A stretch of DNA of 64,000 bases from Thermophilibacter provencensis (GCF_900128445.1 NZ_LT671417.1:1102769-1166768); one strand, 5' to 3'; positions 1 to 9,712 are shown, counted from the first letter of the stretch. Notes: generated by a model not told the origin, from the sequence alone. Numbers and translations are program-made.

Positions 1-1
1 C

Positions 2-592
2 CGCGATGCCAACGCGTTTCTCCTGGGCAACCTCGCTCCGGACATCTACGTCGGCTACATGGTCCCCGACACCACGTACCGCATCGACTACAAGCTCACG
101 CACCAGGCCCTGCGCGAGCACATACCCCTGCCCGGCTACGACGAGTTCTGGAACTTCTACGTCGCGCGCCAGGAGCGGGTGAGCGACCTCACGCTCGGCG
201 CGTGGGCGCATCTCGTGACCGACCACGTCTACAATGCCCATACGCGTCGCTATCTTGAGCTCATCGGGGTTAAGCCCGGCGAGCGGGCGCGCATCGGCAA
301 GCAGGCGGACTTCGCGCTCTTTGGCAGCACGCTCGACATCTCGATGGTCCCGAGCGTCGACGAGGCCCTTCTCGCCCAGTGTGCCGCGTTTCCGCCGTAC
401 TCGATCCTCGAGCGCGACGCCCGCGCCGCGGCCAACGTCGCACGGCGCATCGTCGAGAAGAACCGCGATGAGCACGTGAGCGGCGTGCCCGTCTATCAGC
501 TGCTCAGCTCGGAGTTCTTCGAAACGGCCCGTCAGGAGGCGCATGACACCATCGTGCGCGGCCTGCGCTCGTTTGCCAGCCATCGAGGCTAG
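2..592 (+). CDS. Zn-dependent phospholipase C-like (PF00882-type) protein, 5' partial
   Basis: The reading frame is already open at the left edge, so the N-terminus lies outside the window. The visible start has the pattern LGNLAPDIYVGYMVPD followed by a KLTHQAL histidine, and later GAWAHLVTDHVYN. This resembles the helical zinc-dependent phospholipase C/S1-P1 nuclease-like fold, where His and Asp side chains bind metal. No membrane segment is seen in the visible part. A bidirectional hairpin follows the stop, so it is transcribed separately from the convergent sulfatase operon. The fold call is moderately sure; a substrate cannot be assigned. Confidence 0.6.
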   Translation, partial: RDANAFLLGNLAPDIYVGYMVPDTTYRIDYKLTHQALREHIPLPGYDEFWNFYVARQERVSDLTLGAWAHLVTDHVYNAHTRRYLELIGVKPGERARIGKQADFALFGSTLDISMVPSVDEALLAQCAAFPPYSILERDARAAANVARRIVEKNRDEHVSGVPVYQLLSSEFFETARQEAHDTIVRGLRSFASHRG

Positions 593-610
593 CCCTGGCA
601 CAAGGGAGGC

Positions 611-675
611 GCGCCCCCTGCGTGGTCCTTCTCGCGGCTTCGCAGAGGGCGAGAAGGACGTGAAGCAGGGGGCGC
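611..675. terminator. Compound bidirectional hairpin between convergent genes
   Basis: An 11-bp outer stem (GCGCCCCCTGC at 611-621 with its complement at 665-675) encloses an 11-bp inner stem (GTCCTTCTCGC at 625-635 with its complement at 649-659). It sits between the convergent PF00882-like gene and the sulfatase operon. There is no clear T tract on either strand, so termination is inferred from position and stem strength. Confidence 0.6.
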
Positions 676-733
676 TCCTGAGGGGTATCGACCGATGCCG
701 TTACCCTCATCGGAGCTGTCGCATGGCTGCCGC

Positions 734-2209
734 TCAGCCGCTCAGTCCGAGGCGCTTGAACTCTTCGGGTGGTGCCACGCAGGTGGACATCTCCTCGCGC
801 AGGGCATCAACAAGCCGTGCCTCTAGGACGGGGTCCTCGATCTGGCGCTCGCCTTGGCGAACGTCCCAAAGCGAGCTGCCAAAGGCATGCGAGTTCATGA
901 TGGACGAGGCAGGCATCTTGAGATAGGGAATCCCGTGCGAGTGACGATCTCCCGCAACGAGCTTCGCCTGCATGAGCGAGTCCCTGGAGAAGAACTCGCG
1001 CATGTGCGTGGGCATGAGCGTGCACTCAACGAGTGGCTCGTTGTCCGGCTCCCGTGCGGCGCGCATATAGACGTAGCTGCCATCTGTGATGCACACGTGG
1101 TTCCCATGGGCGCCGAACAGCGCATATGCGCAGGTTGGATTGTCTTTCTCTATGGTCGGCAGCAGGGAGCGCCCGTCCATCTCGGTCTCCGGATCGACCT
1201 TGAACCAATCCAGGAGGGTAGGGGCTATGTCGACGGTCCGGCAGAGCGCGGCGCGACGCTCTCCTTCTGCGGCGCCGGGGACATGCATGAAAAACGGCAG
1301 GTGAACGATCTCCTGGTGCATCGGCCAGAAGTTCTTGCCCAGGTAGTCGTGCTCGCCGAGAAGGAATCCGTGGTCGGTGTTGACGATAAGCAGCGTGTCC
1401 CGCCATAGGTCATGGCGGTCAAAGACGTCAAGGACGCGGCCGAGGCGCTCGTCGCACAGGCTCACCAGGGCAGCGTACTCGCGACGCATCTCGCCGACCT
1501 CGTCCTCGTTGCTCGCGGTTTCGACCTGGGCATATGCTGGCCAGTTGGCCTGGACGCGTTTGGGAAGCTGGTAGAGCGAGCGAAGTCTTTCGGGCACATC
1601 GAACGGCTCATGCGGGTCGAAGCTCTCGATGTGGAGCAGCCAGTTGTCTCGATCGGCATGCTCCTCGATAAAGGATATGCCGGCATCGAACGTGCGCGTC
1701 GATGACATGTCTGTCTCGGATGCCTGACGCCGACGATTTGCCTCGTGCTGGAACAGCGCCTTCTCGGACATCTGATTGACCGGCTGCTTGGAGTGGGACG
1801 AGCGCTCTGGGAGGGCGTCTATGATGTCGCGTGCCGCCCATCGGTCTCCCTCCTGGCCGCGAAAGCCCTCCCACGAGCTGTAGCGGTTGTGATAGGTTGC
1901 CCCTCCGTCCTCCCAGTAGTGGGAGTGGTCCGTGACGAGGTGCGTGTACACGCCCGCTCGGTCGAGCGCGCGAAAGCACGACCCGTCGAATGGCTCCAAG
2001 GGGCCCCAGCTGCGGTGCAAGAAGTTGTACATGCCGGTGTGAAGCTCTCGGCGCGCGGGCATGCAGGGCATCGAGCCGCCGTAGAACCGATCGAACGTGC
2101 AGCAGCGTGCGGCAAGTCGGTCAAAGTTGGGTGTCCTGACCCAATCGTTCCCATAGGGGGAGAGGTAGCTTCTCGTCAGCGTGTCGAACATCACCATGAC
2201 GGCTCTCAT
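734..2209 (-). CDS. Sulfatase A (alkaline phosphatase superfamily, cytoplasmic)
   Basis: A 491-residue type I sulfatase that would hydrolyse a sulfate ester on a glycan. The formylglycine motif is C49-M-P-A-R53, with a metal Asp at D9 and the metal D279-H280 in the NTDHGF segment. The ATG at 2209 is chosen over an upstream in-frame TTG because AAAGGAG lies just before it. There is no signal peptide, so the enzyme should act in the cytoplasm. It is the last gene of a run that includes two other sulfatases, a GPH symporter and a GH3 enzyme. It is clearly paralogous to sulfatase B next door but lacks that protein's roughly 100-residue C-terminal extension. Activation requires a maturase that is not in the window. 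Confidence 0.9.
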   Translation of the reverse strand: MRAVMVMFDTLTRSYLSPYGNDWVRTPNFDRLAARCCTFDRFYGGSMPCMPARRELHTGMYNFLHRSWGPLEPFDGSCFRALDRAGVYTHLVTDHSHYWEDGGATYHNRYSSWEGFRGQEGDRWAARDIIDALPERSSHSKQPVNQMSEKALFQHEANRRRQASETDMSSTRTFDAGISFIEEHADRDNWLLHIESFDPHEPFDVPERLRSLYQLPKRVQANWPAYAQVETASNEDEVGEMRREYAALVSLCDERLGRVLDVFDRHDLWRDTLLIVNTDHGFLLGEHDYLGKNFWPMHQEIVHLPFFMHVPGAAEGERRAALCRTVDIAPTLLDWFKVDPETEMDGRSLLPTIEKDNPTCAYALFGAHGNHVCITDGSYVYMRAAREPDNEPLVECTLMPTHMREFFSRDSLMQAKLVAGDRHSHGIPYLKMPASSIMNSHAFGSSLWDVRQGERQIEDPVLEARLVDALREEMSTCVAPPEEFKRLGLSG

Positions 2210-2242
2210 AGCGACTCCTTTCTCCAAAAGGCTTCGAAGAAC

Positions 2243-4036
2243 CTAGCGCTGCCGGGCGAGTATCCTGGTGAAGTAGCCCGCCATGCGCCACTGCTCGGGC
2301 GTGAGAATCTCGCGCATGTAGGACCGCACGTCCTCGGCACGCACCGCCTTGGTGCCGGCCTCGTGCATCTTTTCCTCGAATCCTGCGCGGACGTCGTCCC
2401 GACGCGAGTCGTCCACCATGCCCATCAGCGCATGCATCACGTTCTTCGCCCCCTGCTCCCACTCCCAGCCCTCCATGAACCTGGGATCGCGCTCCTCCTC
2501 GAGCGCCGCCCGGGCGTCGAGAATGACCTGAGCCGTCACGTGGGAGGGGTCGGCGGGCAGGCCGAGGCGCTCGTGCTGCTCGGCGGGGGCGTCGTTGGCG
2601 TTCATGAGCCGCACCATGGCGGAGGACATGCGCACCTCGAGCGTAACGTCGTCGAGCTCGTGCTCCTGGTCCGGGTCATTCAGCACGTCGAACAGCTTCG
2701 AGCCATAGATGCTCGCGTTGAAGTGCGGGGGGTTGGCGGGAATCATCATGACCGGGCAGCCCTTGGTGAACGAGAAGGGCGCGCGCAGCGTCGCGCGGGA
2801 AAGCTCACGAGCGCTGAAGAGGCTGCGCATGTGGGCGGGCATGAGGGTGTACTCGAACGTGGGCCCGTTGTCCATGTGGACGGGGGCCCGCAGATAGACG
2901 TAGCGACCATCCGTTATGCAGGTATAGTTGCCATGCATTCCAAAGAGTCCGTACTCACGCACCGGCTCGTCGCGCTCGATCACGGGCGTGAGAGGATGGC
3001 CTTCCATGCTCTCGGGAAGCGGGAGGCCAAAATAGTCAAGGATTGTTGCCGGAAGGTCGATGGTCTGCACGAGCGCCTTGCGGCGCTGTCCGGCAATCCC
3101 GCTGCGGGGGTCCCAGATGAAGAGCGGTGTGTGGGAAATCTCCTCGTAGAGGGGCATGATGCCCTTACCCCACCACCCGTGCTCGCCGAGCAGGAAGCCG
3201 TGGTCGGTGTTCACGATGAGCAGGGTGTCGTCCCAGAGGTCGTATTCGTCCATCTTGTCGAGGATGCGGCCGAGGTAGGCATCGCACATCGACACGAGGG
3301 CAGCATACTCGCAGCGAACGTGGTTCGCTGTCTTGCCGTCCTCCGTTACAACGTCGTAAGGAGGCCAATCGGCGAGGGGCCCATCGTACTCATGTGGATA
3401 CAGGTCCTTGTACGCCTTCTGCGTGAAGAACGGCTCATGTGGGTCGAAGGTCTCAATCTGTACGAACCAGTTGTCCTTGTCATGGTTGGCGTCGATGAAC
3501 TCGATGCCGCCGGAGAAGGTCATCGCCTGGGGCATGCGGTCCTCATGATCGGCGATGTAGGACCGGTTCATGGCGTCGTGGCGCGTCATGCGGCGCTTCA
3601 GGGGGACCTGGGGCTGCTTGTCGGCGAACACGGTATCCTCCGCCCTGACGCCCAGAAGGGCCTTCCAGGGATCGCCCTCCTGGCCGCGCACGCACTCCCA
3701 GCTCTCGTATCTGGTGTGGTAGGTCGCACCGCCATCCTCCCAGTAGTGCTGGTGGTCGGAGACGAGATGGCTGTAGATGTCGTTCTCGCGCAGAATCTGC
3801 GGCATCGAGTCGTCAAAGGGCTCGAGCGGGCCCCAGCTTCGGTGGAGGAAGTTGTAGCGCCCCGTGTGGAGCTCGCGCCGGGCGGGCATGCAGGGCAGGC
3901 TGCCAACATAGGAGCTGTCGAACGTTATCGCGTGCCGGGCGAGGCGCGTGAAGTTTGGCGTCTGCACCCAGTCGCAGCCATAGGGCTCGAGGAAGTTCCT
4001 CGCCAGCGTGTCGTACATGACCATGATTGCCTTCAT
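2243..4036 (-). CDS. Sulfatase B with C-terminal extension
   Basis: A 597-residue sulfatase, 33 nt upstream of sulfatase A. It shares the N-terminal layout of A, with the modified Cys in C49-M-P-A-R53 and near-identical blocks such as PARRELHTG and HRSWGPLEPFD, so the pair probably arose by tandem duplication. The extra C-terminal part (roughly residues 490-597) is charged, helical in appearance and not recognised. The ATG at 4036 follows TTGGAGGGATGCCCC. No signal peptide is present. The substrate is unknown; the genomic partners suggest a sulfated host or algal oligosaccharide. Confidence 0.9.
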   Translation of the reverse strand: MKAIMVMYDTLARNFLEPYGCDWVQTPNFTRLARHAITFDSSYVGSLPCMPARRELHTGRYNFLHRSWGPLEPFDDSMPQILRENDIYSHLVSDHQHYWEDGGATYHTRYESWECVRGQEGDPWKALLGVRAEDTVFADKQPQVPLKRRMTRHDAMNRSYIADHEDRMPQAMTFSGGIEFIDANHDKDNWFVQIETFDPHEPFFTQKAYKDLYPHEYDGPLADWPPYDVVTEDGKTANHVRCEYAALVSMCDAYLGRILDKMDEYDLWDDTLLIVNTDHGFLLGEHGWWGKGIMPLYEEISHTPLFIWDPRSGIAGQRRKALVQTIDLPATILDYFGLPLPESMEGHPLTPVIERDEPVREYGLFGMHGNYTCITDGRYVYLRAPVHMDNGPTFEYTLMPAHMRSLFSARELSRATLRAPFSFTKGCPVMMIPANPPHFNASIYGSKLFDVLNDPDQEHELDDVTLEVRMSSAMVRLMNANDAPAEQHERLGLPADPSHVTAQVILDARAALEEERDPRFMEGWEWEQGAKNVMHALMGMVDDSRRDDVRAGFEEKMHEAGTKAVRAEDVRSYMREILTPEQWRMAGYFTRILARQR

Positions 4037-4077
4037 GGGGCATCCCTCCAATGTTGGGTTTGTGTTCCAGCCGACGC

Positions 4078-5562
4078 CTAGAACCTGGAGTCCATCTTCT
4101 CGGGCACTCGGTCGCCCGTCTCTATGAGGTGGCGGAGCAGGCGTTCCCGCAGGCGCGTGACGTGGTCGCGGTAGTCGGGATTGGCAATCTGGTTCCTCGT
4201 CTCAAGAGGGTCCTTCTCGAGGTCGTAGAGCTCGTCACTCTCTTCCATGCGCCACACGTACTTGAGGTCTCCCATGCGTACCATGTGGGCCTTGAGGTGT
4301 GCCGGGCCCTCCTCGTGCTGGATGGACTGGCGGGGCCAGTAGGGGAATGGCGGCTCGTGATAGGGCTCCATCGCCTGAGTCTCGCCCGGGAGCCGGCCTC
4401 CCTCGCAGAACACGGCATCATGGGGCGCCTCGCCATGCGAGATCGCGCCGACCAGGGAGACGCCGAACTGGTCGTATGGAAGCTCGATCCCCGCGATCTC
4501 CGCGGTGGTGGCGGGGAGGTCGACGAGCTCGACGAGCTCCTTGTGCAGCCCCGCCTGGACCGTGATGTCAGCCGAGGGCTTGACGATGAGCGGCACTCGC
4601 GTGAGCGGGTCCTCGAAGGTGTTCTGCGCCTTCTCGACGATGCCGTAGTCCCCAGTGTAGTCGCCGTGGTCGCTAAACACGAAGAGGCTCGTGTCATCGT
4701 ACAGCCCCCGCTCGCGGAGCTTGTCCACGAGCCGTCCGAGCTGAAGGTCGAAGAAGCCGACCATGCCGAGATATGTCGCGCGGAGCTCGTCCCACTGCGG
4801 CTCCCCCCAACCTGAGAGCCCCTGTCGCTCGCGGAGCTTTGACAGCATCTCAGGCTTTCCGTCGAGTGCCTCCACGTCGGGACGACGGGAGGGCATCCGC
4901 TCCCTTTTGACCTCCGCGAGGCGGGAGTCCTCGCAGACATAGGGGGGATGCGGGTTCATGAGGGTGCAGTAGATGAAGAGTGGCCGGTCGCCCTCATAGC
5001 GATCGAGGAAGTCGATGACGGCGCTCACGCAGTTCGCGTCGTATCCGTGAGCGAGCGACCCATCCGGGAGTGTGCCCAGATAGAACGAGTAGGGAGATTC
5101 AAATCCTCGCATGACGGGGGAAGGCTCTGCGGAGGAGCGTCCCGCCCCGAATGCCGCGGGCCCCGGACTCCTCTGGTCGTGGACGTGGTCCTCGAGGTCA
5201 ATTCCGTTGAAGTAGTGATCGCAGTAGGGCTCCTTGCTCCGGCTCCCGGGGATGAAGTCGTTTCTTCCCGCCCACACGACCTCATACCCTGCGTCCTTCA
5301 TGGTCTGCAAGATGTCCGGATCATCTGCTCTCATCATGTGCTGCATGGTGCGATGGCCCTGCGTGTGCGGGTACCATCCCGTGAGAAAGCTGCACCGAGA
5401 GGGCGTGCAGACGGGATTCTGGCAGTACGCCTCGGAGAATGCCGCGCCCTCCCGTGCCAGGGCGTCCATATGGGGAGTCGAGACTGCCTCATTGCCGAAG
5501 CAGCCTACGGAGTCCGCACGAAGCTGATCGGCTACGAACCAGATGATGTGTCGTAGTAACAT
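4078..5562 (-). CDS. Sulfatase C (classical C-T-P-S-R type)
   Basis: A 494-residue type I sulfatase from a different subfamily than A and B. Its modified Cys is C52 in NPVCTPSRCSFLTGWYPH, and the N-terminus MLLRHIIWFVADQLRADS carries the first metal Asp. A later FSDHGDYTGDYG block supplies the second metal pair. The ATG at 5562 is preceded by GGAGG about 14 nt upstream, a slightly long spacing, but residues further upstream do not look like sulfatase. There is no signal peptide. Two sulfatase subfamilies in one operon suggest sequential removal of sulfates at different positions. Confidence 0.9.
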   Translation of the reverse strand: MLLRHIIWFVADQLRADSVGCFGNEAVSTPHMDALAREGAAFSEAYCQNPVCTPSRCSFLTGWYPHTQGHRTMQHMMRADDPDILQTMKDAGYEVVWAGRNDFIPGSRSKEPYCDHYFNGIDLEDHVHDQRSPGPAAFGAGRSSAEPSPVMRGFESPYSFYLGTLPDGSLAHGYDANCVSAVIDFLDRYEGDRPLFIYCTLMNPHPPYVCEDSRLAEVKRERMPSRRPDVEALDGKPEMLSKLRERQGLSGWGEPQWDELRATYLGMVGFFDLQLGRLVDKLRERGLYDDTSLFVFSDHGDYTGDYGIVEKAQNTFEDPLTRVPLIVKPSADITVQAGLHKELVELVDLPATTAEIAGIELPYDQFGVSLVGAISHGEAPHDAVFCEGGRLPGETQAMEPYHEPPFPYWPRQSIQHEEGPAHLKAHMVRMGDLKYVWRMEESDELYDLEKDPLETRNQIANPDYRDHVTRLRERLLRHLIETGDRVPEKMDSRF

Positions 5563-5620
5563 GCTGTTCTTCTGCACCTCCCACTTATCCAGTGGACATG
5601 GGTGTCGATGGCAAAGGAAT

Positions 5621-5656
5621 GCGGGGCGACGTTCGAATGAACGAGACGTCGCCCCG
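5621..5656. terminator. 12-bp hairpin between GPH symporter and sulfatases
   Basis: GCGGGGCGACGT (5621-5632) pairs perfectly with 5645-5656 around a 13-nt loop, just after the symporter stop codon on the minus strand. The downstream minus-strand sequence has only a broken T run. It may be a partial terminator or an mRNA-end stabiliser that lowers sulfatase expression relative to the transporter. Confidence 0.5.
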
Positions 5657-5667
5657 CCCAAGGCGAG

Positions 5668-7062
5668 TTATTCCGAGCGAGCCTCAATGCGGCGCTCCTG
5701 GAGCTTGGCGCCGATTTCGGCGGCCCGTTCATCGGTAAGGCCATAGAAGCGGATAAAGATGAACGAGATAAGGTTGAAGACGCAGGGGACACCCCAGCGG
5801 AGTGCCACGATGGCGCCCAGCACCTCCGGGGTCTGCGCCTGGTTGGCGACGTAGCCCAACGCCCCGATGATCATCACGGGAATTGAACCGCCGAGCGCCT
5901 GGCCGAGTTGGTTCATCAGCTGGACCGAGGCCTGCGTGAGGCCGTTGGAGCGGACGCCCGTGGTGTACTCGCCATAGTCGACCACGTCGGGGATCATCGA
6001 CCATGCGAACACGATGACGATTCTCGAGGTGAAGGAGTACGAGGACATCGCGACGGTGATCAGGGCGAGCTCGGGGCTGGGGACGAACAGCATCAGGAGG
6101 TTGGGGAGGATGGTAAGGGCGACAAAGACCTGGAAGGAGCGCTTCTTGCCCCAGACCCTCGTGAAGAACGGCACGGTGATGGTGCCGATGATTCCGACTA
6201 TGACGCCGACGCTCGAGACGGTGGCAACCCAGTCCTTGTGACCGAGCACGTAGGTGAAGTAGTACATGTTCATCGTGTTCTGCAGGGTGAAGCAGGTCAT
6301 CTCGGTGCAAAACGCGCCGATGAGCAGGAGCATCTCCTTGTTCTTGAAGGTCTTGGCGATGTCTCGGACCACGTCGCCGGCCGACTTCCTCTCGCTCTTG
6401 TCGCCCGTCGTCTCTTCGCGGGCAAGCTCGTAAGTGTCGTAGTTCTTGGAGCCCATGGTGCAGATCCAGAACACGACGCACGTCGCAATGCCCATCACGA
6501 TGCCGTAGTTCGACCAGCCTGCCGTGCCGCCGCCGAGCAGGTCGACGAGGGGCAGTGCCATGGCGGACATGAATTGCGGAATGGCCGCCATGCCCTGCTT
6601 GAACGTCTGGACCGTCGCGCGCTGCTTCGGGTCGGCCGACATCAGGTTGGCGATGGAGTTGTTCGGGATGACGACGAACGACGAGGCGACGACGTAGAAG
6701 ATGTACGCGGCGCACGCATAGAGCACCTTCGCGTTGGGGTCGAGGTCAGGCGTTGAGAAGACCATGAAGATGGAGAGCCCCATGACCGGAGCGCCGAACA
6801 TCACGAACGGGCGAAACTTGCCGAACTTGGTGACCACGCGGTCAGCGAGCGCCCCGATGAAGGGGTCGATGACCGCGTCGACGATCTTTGAGCCCAGCAT
6901 GAGGGCGGAGACAATCGCCGGGGCAAGCCCGAAGATGTCCGTGTAGAAGAAGCTGAGGTACGCGCCCATGAAGATGAACGGGATGTTCGCGCCGATGCCG
7001 CCGAACCCGTACAAGATCATGTCGACGAGCCGCGCCTTCTTGAGCTGAACCTGTTCTGCCAT
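5668..7062 (-). CDS. GPH-family glycoside/sugar:cation symporter
   Basis: A 464-residue, roughly 12-helix carrier of the glycoside-pentoside-hexuronide family (major facilitator fold). Family features include LVDMILYGFGGIGANIPF at the N-terminus, DAVIDPFIGALADR after the second helix, and a DYGEYTTGVRSNG block near the C-terminal half. The ATG at 7062 is chosen because AAAGGAATGGTA precedes it; the ATG six bases earlier lies too close to the ribosome site. It sits 40 nt after GH3 and before the sulfatases. It is therefore the likely importer of the sulfated saccharide used by the locus. Confidence 0.9.
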   Translation of the reverse strand: MAEQVQLKKARLVDMILYGFGGIGANIPFIFMGAYLSFFYTDIFGLAPAIVSALMLGSKIVDAVIDPFIGALADRVVTKFGKFRPFVMFGAPVMGLSIFMVFSTPDLDPNAKVLYACAAYIFYVVASSFVVIPNNSIANLMSADPKQRATVQTFKQGMAAIPQFMSAMALPLVDLLGGGTAGWSNYGIVMGIATCVVFWICTMGSKNYDTYELAREETTGDKSERKSAGDVVRDIAKTFKNKEMLLLIGAFCTEMTCFTLQNTMNMYYFTYVLGHKDWVATVSSVGVIVGIIGTITVPFFTRVWGKKRSFQVFVALTILPNLLMLFVPSPELALITVAMSSYSFTSRIVIVFAWSMIPDVVDYGEYTTGVRSNGLTQASVQLMNQLGQALGGSIPVMIIGALGYVANQAQTPEVLGAIVALRWGVPCVFNLISFIFIRFYGLTDERAAEIGAKLQERRIEARSE

Positions 7063-7102
7063 TACCATTCCTTTCTTTCCTCTTCCCGTTGTTGATGTGC
7101 TG

Positions 7103-9574
7103 CTATTCCGTCGTTGTCGTCGCGCAATATGCGCGCCTGCCCATGACGTCGACTGCCTCGCCAACCAGTTCGACCGCGCCCTCCAGGGGGAGGTCATGGG
7201 CACTGGTTCCCACCATGACCCTGAGCCTGCCCGGCTCCACCACGAAGCGCATGTCCTCGTTGTAGTAGGCGAGCTGCGACAGGTCGACCTCGAAGGTCAC
7301 TCGGCGCTCCGCCCCAGGGGCAAGCTCGAGACGGGCGAACGCGGCGAGCTGCTTGTTTGGACGCGTCACGTGAGCCCCGTCGAATCGGGTGTAGAGCTGC
7401 ACCACCTCGGCGCCGGGGAGAGACCCCGTGTTCGTCACGCGACAGCTCGCACGGAGCCTCCCGTCACACGGGAGCTCGCTGTCGGAGAGCTCAAGGTCAG
7501 ACACCTTGAAGGTGGTGTAGGAGAGGCCGTGGCCGAAGGGGTAGAGCGGGCCGTCCTGGCAGTCGACGTAGCCTCCCGAGAAGATCGCGGACAAGACCGT
7601 TGCGTCAGCTCCGTCCGTGTAGCCACTTCCCGTCCTGTGGTTGTAGTAGATGGGAACCTGTCCCGTGCGGCGCGGTATGGTCACGGGAAGCTTGCCCGAG
7701 GGGTTGAGCTCACCGCAGAGGGCGCGCGCGATGACGTCTCCGGCGTGCTGGCCGGGCATCCAGGCCTCGACTATGGCACCGACGTGCTCGGCCGCCCAGG
7801 AGGAGGAGAAGACGCCCGGGCCGTAAAGCACCACGACGACCGGGGTTCCCGTGGCAGCCACCGCCTCGAGCAGCTGCTCCTGGACGCCGGGAAGCTCGAG
7901 CGATGAGCGGTCCTTCCCCTCGCCCCCGGTCGTGTTGAACCAGCCGCAGTTTCCTCCGAGCGCCATCACCGCGACGTCGGCGCCCCGCGCCGCCTCGACT
8001 GCCTCAGCAAAGCCCTCCGTGCTGCTACCGACGATTGTGCAGCCCTCCGCGTAGGCGACGCTATAGCGTTTGGCGAGCTCCTCGAAAAGCGTCGTCGCCC
8101 CCATGCCGCGCAGCACCTGGCCCATGTCCTCGAGGGCATCGAGGGCATCGGGGGAGATGACGCTTGACATGGATGCGAAGGCGCTCGGGGGCCGCTTCTC
8201 CGGGCACTTGTCCTCAGACGCTTCGCCCCTGCTCCTTGCCGCCTCGTCGTCGCCGATGCCACCGAACGAGCCGGCGTCGCCACCCTCGAGCCCCTTGAGC
8301 ATCTCGATGTAGGCCGGATAGGTGTAGCCGCTCACCGGGTAGCGCAGGCTCTTGGCGTGAGGGCCGATGAGTGCGACCTTCGCCGTCTTCTGGATCGGCA
8401 AGGTCCCGTCGTTTTTGAGCAGGACGACGGACTTCTCTGCAATCTCACGGCTGAGCGCCTGCTTACCGGAATTGGTCATGGACGCGCGGACTGCATCCAC
8501 GTCGACATACGGATGGTCGAACAGACCGTAGGCAAACTTGATGGTGAGGATGCGCCGCACGGACTCGTCGATGCACTTCTCATCGAGTTTTCCTGCCCGT
8601 ACATACTCTGGAAGCTGACGGAAGCCGGCGCCGACGGGGATCTCCGTGTCACAGCCCGCCTTCTTGGCAAGATATGCCGCCTCGCCATGGCTGCTTGCCA
8701 CATGGTAGAAGTTCCAGAGGCGCATGACCGCGCCGCCGTCGGACGTGAGCATGCCCTTGAAGCCCATGGTCTCACGCAGGAGCGTCTTTGAGATCTTGGG
8801 GTTTGCGAGCACGTTCAGCCCGTCGATCTCTCCGTAGTTGGCCATGACGCCACTGACGTCAGCGAGCTTTGCGGCCGCCTCGAAGGGCGTGGCGAACACC
8901 TCGTAGAGCTCGCGGTCGTTGATGCGCGCCGCGGCGCAGTTGAGGCCGCCCTGCGTCTCGGAATACCCGAGGAAGTGCTTGGCGATGCAGGCCGTGCCGT
9001 CCTTGTCCTCTCCCTGCATGCCCCGAACGTAGCTCACGCCCATCTGGGTGACGAGATAGGGGTCCTCGCCGAAGGTCTCGTAGGTGCGCCCCCAGCGGGG
9101 GTCGCGTGACACGTCAATTACCGGACTCATTGAGGAGCTGATGCCCACCGCGCGCGCCTCCTGCCCAATGACGGAGGACATTTTCTCGGCCAGGGCGGGC
9201 TCCCATGTGGCTGCCACGTTCATCATCGACGGGAAGAGGGTTCCCCCTGCCGCGGGATAGCCGCAGAGGTCCTCGCTCTGCAGCGCCACCGGGATGCCGA
9301 GGCGCGTCTCCTCGACGAAGTAGCGCTGAATCTCGTTTGACAGCTCCGCTATGGCGACGGGGTCGGCGAGGCCCACCATCGAGTACTGCGTGAACCTGCC
9401 GTGCCCGTCCGGGAATCGCTTCCTGAGTGCGTCGTGGTCGACCTTGCCCTTGCGAACGACGCTGTAGGGGAGGTCTCCGCACAGCTGCGCGACCTTCTCC
9501 TCAAGCGTCATGCGCCCCAGCAGGTCTTCGACGCGCTCCTCGACCGAGGCGTTGGCGTCCTTGTACTTCTCCAT
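7103..9574 (-). CDS. GH3 beta-glycosidase
   Basis: A three-domain family 3 glycoside hydrolase of about 823 residues. An N-terminal barrel carries VIDVSRDPRWGR (near residue 154), the KHFLGY substrate loop (near 200) and the nucleophile Asp279 in MLTSDGGAV. An alpha/beta sandwich follows, and a fibronectin III-like C-terminal domain begins near 690. A polar, low-complexity insert lies at about 433-475. The start is the ATG at 9574 after AAAGGAGCGTG; a GTG directly before it is too close. No signal peptide is seen. The sugar released cannot be told from sequence, since GH3 includes beta-glucosidases, xylosidases and N-acetylglucosaminidases. Confidence 0.92.
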   Translation of the reverse strand: MEKYKDANASVEERVEDLLGRMTLEEKVAQLCGDLPYSVVRKGKVDHDALRKRFPDGHGRFTQYSMVGLADPVAIAELSNEIQRYFVEETRLGIPVALQSEDLCGYPAAGGTLFPSMMNVAATWEPALAEKMSSVIGQEARAVGISSSMSPVIDVSRDPRWGRTYETFGEDPYLVTQMGVSYVRGMQGEDKDGTACIAKHFLGYSETQGGLNCAAARINDRELYEVFATPFEAAAKLADVSGVMANYGEIDGLNVLANPKISKTLLRETMGFKGMLTSDGGAVMRLWNFYHVASSHGEAAYLAKKAGCDTEIPVGAGFRQLPEYVRAGKLDEKCIDESVRRILTIKFAYGLFDHPYVDVDAVRASMTNSGKQALSREIAEKSVVLLKNDGTLPIQKTAKVALIGPHAKSLRYPVSGYTYPAYIEMLKGLEGGDAGSFGGIGDDEAARSRGEASEDKCPEKRPPSAFASMSSVISPDALDALEDMGQVLRGMGATTLFEELAKRYSVAYAEGCTIVGSSTEGFAEAVEAARGADVAVMALGGNCGWFNTTGGEGKDRSSLELPGVQEQLLEAVAATGTPVVVVLYGPGVFSSSWAAEHVGAIVEAWMPGQHAGDVIARALCGELNPSGKLPVTIPRRTGQVPIYYNHRTGSGYTDGADATVLSAIFSGGYVDCQDGPLYPFGHGLSYTTFKVSDLELSDSELPCDGRLRASCRVTNTGSLPGAEVVQLYTRFDGAHVTRPNKQLAAFARLELAPGAERRVTFEVDLSQLAYYNEDMRFVVEPGRLRVMVGTSAHDLPLEGAVELVGEAVDVMGRRAYCATTTTE

Positions 9575-9627
9575 CACGCTCCTTTCTGGCGTCGTCGAGC
9601 GACGCTCTTGGCGAACGAACCACGGAA

Positions 9628-9641
9628 TTTAATCGATTAAG
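9628..9641. promoter_or_regulatory. LacI-type operator near the GH3 start
   Basis: A perfect 12-bp palindrome, TTAATCGATTAA (9629-9640), lies about 55 bp upstream of the GH3 start codon. The same core occurs at 9718-9729 and 10902-10913. The clustering around a LacI gene and the GH3 promoter region supports an operator role. Confidence 0.75.
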
Positions 9642-9712
9642 CTGACGATGCGGGACCACCTTTCCTCTGTGACAGCCTTCCTGGACGCTTTGTGATTCGA
9701 AACGAAATTGAT

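Noticed and set aside
1745-4081. Long plus-strand open frame opposite the sulfatases
   Set aside because: The opposite strand encodes complete sulfatases with catalytic motifs; the plus-strand product is Val/His/Arg-rich shadow sequence.
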